Of a stretch of DNA of 64,000 bases, positions 58,566-64,000 are shown one piece after another (position 1 is the stretch's first letter; every line of letters starts with the position of its first letter). The notes beneath the pieces are model-generated. The model made no database searches and was not told the DNA's origin. It was given only the letters and a program-made list of their open reading frames with translations. The DNA comes from Elusimicrobiota bacterium (lineage in GTDB: Bacteria > Elusimicrobiota > UBA8919): positions 1 to 64,000 of the forward strand of contig JAQUMH010000005.1 of NCBI GenBank assembly GCA_028718185.1. Reading direction: 5' to 3'. A program made the translations under genes and the position numbers.

Positions 58566-59270
58566 TTATAATATTTTTGTTCCTTTAAGATTTATATTAT
58601 AAATATCAACTTCCCTTACACCATTTTTTACCGCTTTGGCACAACCCTGAATTTTTGGTATCATACCGCCGGTAATTATTTTTTTAGCAATTAACTTTTT
58701 TATTTCCAAGACTTTTATTACAGGAATCGTCTTTTTATTATTATCAAGAACACCTTTTACATCGGTAAAAAACAACAATTTCTGTGCTTTGATATTTGAA
58801 GCGACACCACCGGCAACTTCATCAGCGTTTAAATTAAGTATCTGTCCGGTTATAGTTTTGCCCACCGGTGAAATTACTGCAATTTTCTTATCAGACAAAA
58901 CTTTCTGTATTTCAGGGATTTTTGCAGACACAAACCTGCCGACATGACCCAATTCTTTTATTCTTTTTCCTATAACCACTTTTTTTATGGCAACCGCATT
59001 ATTCAATTTTTTAGCAATCCTGTACTGAATATTTTCAAGAACATTCTCAACAATATTAATCGCTTTTTTACCGGTATACCGCAATCCATTTATAAACTTT
59101 ACTTCTATATTCGCTTTACCCAATGCATTTGATATTTCTTTACCGCCGCCGTGAACAACAATGACAGAATTGTTTTTCGCATAATTTATGATATTCTTCA
59201 GAATAATCTTTTCTGCATTTTTATCATCCAGCAAACTACCACCGTATTTTATAACTACAATATTTTTCAT
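58566..59270 (-). CDS. argB: Acetylglutamate kinase
   Basis: A 234-residue amino-acid-kinase protein. KYGGSLLDD is the ATP loop, VVHGGGKEISNAL and FINGLRYTGKKA are substrate loops, and LNLNADEVAGGVA and ITGGMIPKIQ belong to the nucleotide side. It lacks about 60 residues at the N-terminus, including the extra helix that mediates arginine inhibition in hexameric enzymes, so it may be arginine-insensitive. LysZ of the alternative lysine route is similar, but argD next door and the DAP lysine route favour ArgB. Confidence 0.88.
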   Translation of the reverse strand: MKNIVVIKYGGSLLDDKNAEKIILKNIINYAKNNSVIVVHGGGKEISNALGKANIEVKFINGLRYTGKKAINIVENVLENIQYRIAKKLNNAVAIKKVVIGKRIKELGHVGRFVSAKIPEIQKVLSDKKIAVISPVGKTITGQILNLNADEVAGGVASNIKAQKLLFFTDVKGVLDNNKKTIPVIKVLEIKKLIAKKIITGGMIPKIQGCAKAVKNGVREVDIYNINLKGTKIL

Positions 59271-59311
59271 AGATTATTACAAAATTATTTGAGTTAAACA
59301 CCACACAAGAT

Positions 59312-59356
59312 GTTACCCCCCTAGTTTTGTCTATGACAAAACTGACAGGGGGGTTA
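59312..59356. repeat. CCCCCC palindrome, copy 2
   Basis: GTTACCCCCCTAGTTTTGTC and GACAAAACTGACAGGGGGG-TTAC form an imperfect hairpin with a small bulge. The outer CCCCCC/GGGGGG stem and the TGAC before the G run match 46318-46351. It separates rsmD from argB and may be a terminator. Confidence 0.7.
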
Positions 59357-59383
59357 CTTTTTCGCATTCATGTATTTTATAAC

Positions 59384-59938
59384 TCAAATGGAATTCTGCG
59401 AAAAAGTAAAGAACGACAACTGCATATCGCCATATTTTTCTTTACGATAAAGCGACAATCCCTCATTTTTTTCAGGTAACACTTGCCTGATATGATGTTG
59501 GGCTATTATTAATCCATTTTTATCTGCTAAAATACTAGCTGTTTTTCCTATAATATCGGGAAGATTTGCTGTTCCATATGGCGGTCCCACAAAAATTATG
59601 TCAAATTTACCATTTAATAACTCCGGATGAGCAGCATCTGCTTGTATTGCCTTTGCTTTTTCGGATATGGCAAATGTTTCCAGATTATTTTCAATTATCC
59701 TGATGCATTTTGCATCATTTTCAACAAATACAACTTCTCTTGCGCCACGGGATAATGCTTCTATCCCGACAGAACCAAAGCCGGCAAACAAATCCAAGAA
59801 ACATGAATCAACAATTTTAGGCGTTAAAATATCAAAAAGCGATTTTTTAACTCTTGCTAAAAGAGGTCTTGTTTGCAAACCCGGTAAGGTTTTAATATTT
59901 CTTCCCTTTAATATGCCGGCAATTACTTTAAGCGACAT
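59384..59938 (-). CDS. rsmD: RsmD-like 16S rRNA guanine methyltransferase with altered catalytic motif
   Basis: A 184-residue SAM enzyme of the RsmD family, which methylates N2 of G966 in 16S rRNA. RPLLARVKKSLFDIL is the N-terminal block; LDLFAGFGSVGIEALSRGA is the SAM motif and FVENDAKCIRIIENNL the next acidic strand. The catalytic [D/N]PPY motif reads G118-P-P-Y: the codon is GGA, so Asp or Asn is missing. The enzyme may be inactive or have changed specificity, or the read may be in error; the rest is well kept. Confidence 0.85.
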   Translation of the reverse strand: MSLKVIAGILKGRNIKTLPGLQTRPLLARVKKSLFDILTPKIVDSCFLDLFAGFGSVGIEALSRGAREVVFVENDAKCIRIIENNLETFAISEKAKAIQADAAHPELLNGKFDIIFVGPPYGTANLPDIIGKTASILADKNGLIIAQHHIRQVLPEKNEGLSLYRKEKYGDMQLSFFTFSQNSI

Positions 59939-60108
59939 TAAATATTCCCAACTTAAAATGAAAAGTTTTTCTAATAGAAAAATAAACCCATAATCAGGGT
60001 ATTCTAAAGCAGATTAATTATATCAAATTTTATTGTTATGTCAAGACGACATTACCATAATATTTTCTGGAAATTGGAAGGTATAATAATGCAGTATTTC
60101 AATTAAAA

Positions 60109-60591
60109 TTATCGGGACAAAAGCAAGCGAACCTTTGCTACTATAGTATTTGCTATTTTACCGGAATTATCAACTTCTGTTTTATTAACGTTGGACTTCC
60201 AATATTCAGGACCGACAGCATTAAAAAGAATTATTTTCTTTTGTTCCTGTTCACTTAGAAACACTTTTACAGAACGGCCTTTCTGCCCCTGTTTAACACT
60301 ATTAACTATAACTACAGCTCCATATTTTTTCGTGATATTATCATTAATATTTTTTAGCTTGCTAATTAAAAGATAATCGCCGTCTTTTTTAAGCATATCT
60401 ATAATTTTAGAGATTACCGGGTCTTTAAATCCGTCTTTTTCCGAAACAATAAGTACTTTATTTAAAGAGTTTTTATCTCCAATTTCTTTATCAGTTATTT
60501 GTATAGATGTACAATTTGGAGATGTAACAATCATTACTGCTGAAATCAGTATTAACCGGTGGATAACTTTGATAAAATGTGAGGTTTTCAT
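60109..60591 (-). CDS. Exported small protein of unknown function
   Basis: A 160-residue protein with a hydrophobic N-terminus (LILISAVMIVTSPNC) and a Cys that could be a lipoprotein site, though the lipobox (T-S-P-N-C) is poor. The rest (KVLIVSEKDGFKDPVISKII and GAVVIVNSVKQG) reads like an alternating strand-helix fold of the flavodoxin kind. I do not recognise it. A response-regulator gene lies 97 bases upstream... the two genes share the minus strand and may be co-transcribed. Confidence 0.5.
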   Translation of the reverse strand: MKTSHFIKVIHRLILISAVMIVTSPNCTSIQITDKEIGDKNSLNKVLIVSEKDGFKDPVISKIIDMLKKDGDYLLISKLKNINDNITKKYGAVVIVNSVKQGQKGRSVKVFLSEQEQKKIILFNAVGPEYWKSNVNKTEVDNSGKIANTIVAKVRLLLSR

Positions 60592-60630
60592 TTTAAATAA
60601 TTTTTGGAGTGTTTTTGAGATGATTTTTAT

Positions 60631-61011
60631 CTAATTTTCTTTTCCACAGTCACCAATTACTCTTTCAACTTCCATAATCAGTTTTTCTATAGGAACCGGC
60701 TTTAAGATAAATGTGCAGTACTTTCCGGCGGATATCTGGAAACGCGTCTCTCTATACTCTTCAAATGCAGTGTAAATTATCACCGGCATATTAGGACATT
60801 TCTCAATTATAATTTTGTATATTTCTAACCCGTCTAAATTATTTTGCAATCTCATGTCCAATATAACCACATTTGGTTTGACAGTTTCCACCAAATTAAG
60901 TCCTTCTGTCCCTTCTAAAGCTACTGTAACACTATACCCAACCTCTTCAAAAGATTCTTTCAACATTTCAGTTAAACGGCTATTGTCTTCAATAATAAGT
61001 ATCTTTCTCAT
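60631..61011 (-). CDS. Stand-alone response-regulator receiver protein
   Basis: A 126-residue CheY-like protein, receiver only. The acidic pair E8-D9, the phospho-acceptor Asp52 in VVILDMRL, the Thr in VIIYTAFEE and the Lys in FILKPVPIE are all present. With no output domain it must act through protein contacts or as a phosphate relay. No kinase gene adjoins it; the kinases at 10.6-14 kb are far off. It lies just upstream of the small exported gene at 60109. Confidence 0.88.
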   Translation of the reverse strand: MRKILIIEDNSRLTEMLKESFEEVGYSVTVALEGTEGLNLVETVKPNVVILDMRLQNNLDGLEIYKIIIEKCPNMPVIIYTAFEEYRETRFQISAGKYCTFILKPVPIEKLIMEVERVIGDCGKEN

Positions 61012-61268
61012 ATTTTTATATGTCCTTTTTCAAAAATAATTACTTGAACAATACACATTATAATAATATTTTCAAACAAAATCAAGAAAAATATATTTTA
61101 ATCAAAATAACTAAAATTACATATATTAGAAAAAAGTGCAATGCCAGTTAAGAGAAGATAAACTGGTATTTTTGCCCCAAAAAGATAACTGTCAAATTCG
61201 TTCAAACATGGAATTATCAAACTTTTGCCACTGTAACAAGAAGAATCCCATAACAACTCAAAACAACA

Positions 61269-62561
61269 CTAATTTGTATATAATAAATTAATACTCCCAA
61301 CACTATAATCCTTAACGTCAGTTGGTGTTTCCGAATAATACCCTTTTTTTGGATCATATTTACGAACAGGAAGTAAGTATATATATAATAACCATTTTTC
61401 CCCCAAATCACTTGAATACGTAATAAATCTTTGATATCCGCTCCCTGTTTCTCTGCCATTTTTCAGGATTTCAGTAGGCAATTCTTCCCGCGATATCAAA
61501 TCTACAACGGTTGGATAAACGGAAGGATCATTACCAAATGCCCGTATATATGTATAGCAAAACCCTTTTTTAAAAGCAAACATTTCACCGGATAAATTAT
61601 ATATATACAATTTATCGTATTTTTGTCCATCTATGGGACTACGATATCCATCTACGACATTACTAGGTACACCTCTGGACAGTATTTCTTCCTCACTCAA
61701 AAGCAATGGTGGGGACAGTTTTTTTCTCTTTGCTTTCTCTTCTGGTTGAACGACGGAATTTATAGAACTGCTTGCATTAGAAGGTAGGGGAGTTATCTTT
61801 TCATGACCACTTAAATAATATTCAATTTCTCTTTCCAAAATATAATCAGGCTTACCATCTTTAAATGCAATTTGTTCTATCCAATTATCATTTTTATCAT
61901 ATTTAATCTTGAAAGTCCATGTGCTGATGAGATAACTTTCCTTTTCAATTATATTACCCTTTTCGTCATACTTGTATGTCAATTTATATGTAAGGATTCT
62001 ATCCGAACCGTAGATGTATGTTTCAATGTTCCTATCCTTTTCATCATACTTGTATGTGATTTTCGTCATAAGACTTCCGTCTGGTTTCTGTGTGTTCTCT
62101 TCAATATTATTGCCCTTTTTGTCATACTTGAAGATAGTTTTAAATTCAATACCTCCGTCTATATTACAAGTGTTTTTTTCAATCATATTACCTTTTTCGT
62201 CATACTTATATATATATTTCAATATAATATTTCCATCTGATTCATAACCGTTATTTCCAATTATATTGCCCTTTTTATCATACTTGTAAGTCAATTTCAA
62301 ATTAAGCCTTCCATAAATAGCGTTGTTTTCAATCATATTACCCTTATCATTAAAAACTATGTATTTATCCTTATCATAAGACCTTTGTCCCTTTTGAATT
62401 TCGCCAAATTTACTAACTGCTTCATAGGAAATTTCTCGTATGGATTTAACTTTCCCTTTAAGATTAAGTTTTTTCCAGTCATTCTTTGGTGTCTTTAAGA
62501 GTGAACAGGACAAGATTATTGTAGGTATAACTATGCAAAGTATTAAAATATTATTTTTCAT
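61269..62561 (-). CDS. Lipoprotein with YD/RHS-like repeats
   Basis: A 430-residue exported protein with a good lipobox (I-I-L-S-C, Cys about 20). Residues about 80-240 hold six or seven tandem units of about 23 residues around Y-K-Y-D-E-K-G-N-I-I-E, as in YD (RHS) repeats, which form strand-turn-strand coils. The C-terminal part (about 280-430) is unlike the repeats and unrecognised. There is no toxin-type core or C-terminal effector, so it is unlikely to be a full RHS toxin. It is probably an envelope-anchored protein. The 257-base gap before the response regulator holds nothing I can identify. Confidence 0.65.
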   Translation of the reverse strand: MKNNILILCIVIPTIILSCSLLKTPKNDWKKLNLKGKVKSIREISYEAVSKFGEIQKGQRSYDKDKYIVFNDKGNMIENNAIYGRLNLKLTYKYDKKGNIIGNNGYESDGNIILKYIYKYDEKGNMIEKNTCNIDGGIEFKTIFKYDKKGNNIEENTQKPDGSLMTKITYKYDEKDRNIETYIYGSDRILTYKLTYKYDEKGNIIEKESYLISTWTFKIKYDKNDNWIEQIAFKDGKPDYILEREIEYYLSGHEKITPLPSNASSSINSVVQPEEKAKRKKLSPPLLLSEEEILSRGVPSNVVDGYRSPIDGQKYDKLYIYNLSGEMFAFKKGFCYTYIRAFGNDPSVYPTVVDLISREELPTEILKNGRETGSGYQRFITYSSDLGEKWLLYIYLLPVRKYDPKKGYYSETPTDVKDYSVGSINLLYTN

Positions 62562-62578
62562 TATAAACCTCCCATCTC

Positions 62579-63319
62579 TTATTTCCCTGTTAATATCTTC
62601 TGTACTTCTGTTTTCAAAGTCTCAATTCCTTTTTTATGTCTTTCTGGCCAAGAGTTAGTACTAATATTTTTTTTCATCAATATACCAGGATGCGCCATAT
62701 GTATAATTTTATATGTTTTCCCATTTACATTTATTGTCCTAATTTTATAATCCAGCAATCCATTCCTTTTCGTATTTCCGCTAACACCTTCTAAAATGCC
62801 TGCTACCTCATTACCTAATGTTATTATAATTTTAGGATTCGCCATTTCAATTTCTCTATATAACCATGATATACTTTTTATTGCATATTGTTCATAATTA
62901 TCTCTTGTTACAATCACATGTATTTTTGATTTAAACATCTCAAATTGTAGTACATGTTCTTTTTTAAACAAAAACGTTTTGACTAAATTCGTAATCCAAC
63001 ATTGACTACGTTTTATTCCTAATGGTTTTAAAATATTTTCATCCAGCTCTTTAGCACTTTTATTGTCTACTTCTTTATTATCATCAAAAGGTTTACTAAG
63101 ATTATCTTTCGGCAATATCCTGCCATTTTTTCTTTCAAAAGCTGCGGATGGATATGCTCCGATAACAAACACTCCGTTTTCTCTTGTTTCAACAGGACAA
63201 AGAGGTTTTACCTGAATACCATTATAAAAACGATATTCCATAGGAAGCCCAATATTCTTACAGTATTTATTAATAACTTCTTTTTTGTAATCTTCAAGTT
63301 TTTCATTTCCTTCAACCAT
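62579..63319 (-). CDS. Uracil-DNA glycosylase-like superfamily protein
   Basis: About 246 residues. VFVIGAYPSAAFERK resembles motif A of the UDG superfamily (G-x-x-P) and IIHMAHPGILMKK motif B (H-P-G), with ITLGNEVAGILEGV between, as in family 4/5 and related proteins. A catalytic Asp or Asn cannot be placed with confidence. It may repair DNA, or be one of the many relatives of unknown function. The start was put at the ATG at 63319 (with GGGGG upstream); the frame runs to 63382 but would add a hydrophobic stretch that does not fit a DNA enzyme. Confidence 0.68.
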   Translation of the reverse strand: MVEGNEKLEDYKKEVINKYCKNIGLPMEYRFYNGIQVKPLCPVETRENGVFVIGAYPSAAFERKNGRILPKDNLSKPFDDNKEVDNKSAKELDENILKPLGIKRSQCWITNLVKTFLFKKEHVLQFEMFKSKIHVIVTRDNYEQYAIKSISWLYREIEMANPKIIITLGNEVAGILEGVSGNTKRNGLLDYKIRTINVNGKTYKIIHMAHPGILMKKNISTNSWPERHKKGIETLKTEVQKILTGK

Positions 63320-63493
63320 ACACAAGCCCCCAATAAAAAGTATATATAAATATAATAAACTACTGGTTTGCAAACATTTCATTTAATTCTGCTGCCTTGC
63401 TTTCCATACTTCCTTCCGGATTATTTCAGATTATTTTATCCGTTTTAGCGGCTCTTTTCATCACACACTTGCCATCTCTGTTTTCTTACTTCT

Positions 63494-63667
63494 TTATTTT
63501 AGAAACCTGTTTATTGCTCGACTAGCAGTGTCTTTATCCATTTCATGTCCCTTAGGTTTATTTCCCATCAGATGCCTTATCATTGCTCCTTTAGATTGAC
63601 CAGGATATTCGGGATTCCCAATTTTCTTCCCATGTTTCTTACATTCATACATTGGTTCCTTCGCCAT
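63494..63667 (-). CDS. Small basic protein of 57 residues, unknown function
   Basis: The product starts MAKEPMYECKKHGKKIGNPE and ends INRFLK; it is rich in Lys, Gly and His with one Cys. AAGGAG lies seven bases before the ATG, and a promoter (63690-63717) sits just upstream, so it is well supported as a gene although short. Charge and size suggest a nucleic-acid-binding or ribosome-linked peptide, but there is no motif to prove it. It is divergent from the lipoprotein gene at the right edge. Confidence 0.68.
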   Translation of the reverse strand: MAKEPMYECKKHGKKIGNPEYPGQSKGAMIRHLMGNKPKGHEMDKDTASRAINRFLK

Positions 63668-63689
63668 TTGCTTCTCCTTGGAATCTAAC

Positions 63690-63717
63690 AGTGTACTAAA
63701 CTAGTCGGGTTTGTCAA
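63690..63717 (-). promoter_or_regulatory. Sigma-70 promoter of the 57-residue gene
   Basis: On the minus strand TTGACA (63712-63717), 16 bases, TACACT (63690-63695). The ATG is 22 bases past the -10 box, leaving room for the AAGGAG site. Confidence 0.65.
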
Positions 63718-63788
63718 GACCAATTTACAGGTGTATATTTTATTTTTATTTTATATTGTAAAAAAAATAAACAAAAAAAATAAACTTC

Positions 63789-63817
63789 TTGACAACTTGA
63801 CTATATTTTTCTATAAT
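63789..63817 (+). promoter_or_regulatory. Perfect sigma-70 promoter of the right-edge lipoprotein gene
   Basis: TTGACA at 63789-63794, 17 bases, TATAAT at 63812-63817: full consensus. The message would begin near 63824, leaving a leader of about 73 bases. That leader has a small hairpin, GGCTA (63840-63844) with TAGCC (63857-63861), and an AAGGAGG ribosome site at 63883-63889. No known riboswitch was recognised. Confidence 0.85.
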
Positions 63818-63896
63818 TCTGCTTTAGCAACTGTCTAATGGCTAATGTGGATAAAATAGCCGTAGAAAAATAAGTCCCAATAAGGAGGAAACAATT

Positions 63897-64000
63897 ATGA
63901 AAAGACGTAGTTGGCAAATCGTAATGTTTTTTATTTGTTGTTTGGTGTCAAATGGATGTACTGCTTCTAAAGATACATTAACAACTCAAAAAGATAAAGT
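63897..64000 (+). CDS. Start of a lipoprotein gene, cut by the window edge
   Basis: 34 codons are visible: MKRRSWQIVMFFICCLVSNG, then C-T-A-S-K. A basic start, hydrophobic core and a lipobox-like L-V-S-N-G-C make it a likely lipoprotein with Cys at position 21. A very strong AAGGAGG site and a consensus promoter suggest high expression. The mature protein is not in the window, so function is unknown. Confidence 0.75.
   Translation, partial: MKRRSWQIVMFFICCLVSNGCTASKDTLTTQKDK

Noticed and set aside
58566-59270. argB/argD as LysZ/LysJ of the alpha-aminoadipate lysine route
   Set aside because: A complete diaminopimelate lysine route is in the window, and argG and argH are close by.
61012-61268. 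The 257-base gap as a site for a small RNA or gene
   Set aside because: No promoter-hairpin pair, ribosome site or open frame stands out; I see nothing I can support.
61217-61459. An 80-codon minus-strand frame next to the YD-repeat lipoprotein
   Set aside because: It overlaps the lipoprotein gene in another frame, has no ribosome site and no recognisable protein.
1-64000. Search for tRNA and rRNA genes
   Set aside because: No cloverleaf with a T-loop (GGTTCGAATCC-type) or conserved rRNA segment was seen on either strand by eye.

Overview
The window looks like part of the chromosome of an uncultured, AT-rich, Gram-negative bacterium. Outer-membrane PorV/PorQ-type barrels, proteins ending in type IX (Por) secretion-type sorting domains, a TolC channel, a pilin and many TPR proteins point to a double-membraned organism. 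So many short intergenic palindromes are typical of genomes from candidate phyla (the Elusimicrobia, Omnitrophica, Firestonebacteria, WOR-3 sort of group). The phylum itself is a guess. I see no rRNA, tRNA, CRISPR array, insertion sequence or phage module.

Layout. 1-4.1 kb: leftward genes for a URO-D-like enzyme, a type IV pilin, a PilZ protein, a HAD hydrolase and a DUF4380-like protein. 4.25-9.3 kb: a rightward unit with a near-consensus sigma-70 promoter, a class I cyclic-di-GMP (GEMM) riboswitch, a 1,587-residue repeat adhesin with a C-terminal sorting domain, and a terminator. 9.5-18.8 kb: a PorV-like barrel, two sensor-kinase genes, a PorV-TPR fusion and a second secreted protein with a sorting domain. 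18.9-25 kb: three large polytopic membrane proteins (two GT-C-like enzymes with TPR tails, one YfhO-like). 25-34 kb: mixed housekeeping genes (radical SAM, ICMT-like methyltransferase, 6-phosphofructokinase, 5'-nucleotidase, Fic protein, ATP-cone nucleoside kinase, BioY). 34-59.3 kb: a long leftward array holding a GH116 glycosidase and two interleaved amino-acid pathways. The lysine branch (dapA, dapB, dapL, dapF, lysA) is complete from aspartate semialdehyde; arginine is represented by argB, argD, argG and argH. A diguanylate cyclase, a patatin, TolC, folK, YbaB, a macro-domain protein and a nitroreductase lie among them. 59.3-64 kb: rsmD, a response regulator, a YD-repeat lipoprotein, a UDG-like protein, a 57-residue gene and the start of a lipoprotein.

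How the genes may work together. The window holds a maker of cyclic di-GMP (GGDEF protein at 55.5 kb), two candidate protein receptors (PilZ at 2.1 kb, a PilZ-like protein at 38.2 kb), an RNA receptor (riboswitch at 4.3 kb) and plausible outputs (a pilin and a type IX-type adhesin next to a PorV-like shuttle). This suggests cyclic-di-GMP control of surface attachment. It is inferred from families and position; no regulatory link has been shown.

The intergenic DNA is full of repeats: at least five palindromic families plus a class of inverted tandem 7-10-mers whose sequence differs from site to site while the architecture is kept. Two such elements lie in frame inside genes (a histidine kinase and an antiporter), and simple tandem repeats encode the signal peptides of two secreted proteins. 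Several genes have spurious upstream start codons created by these repeats, so starts are given where a ribosome binding site or domain boundary supports them.
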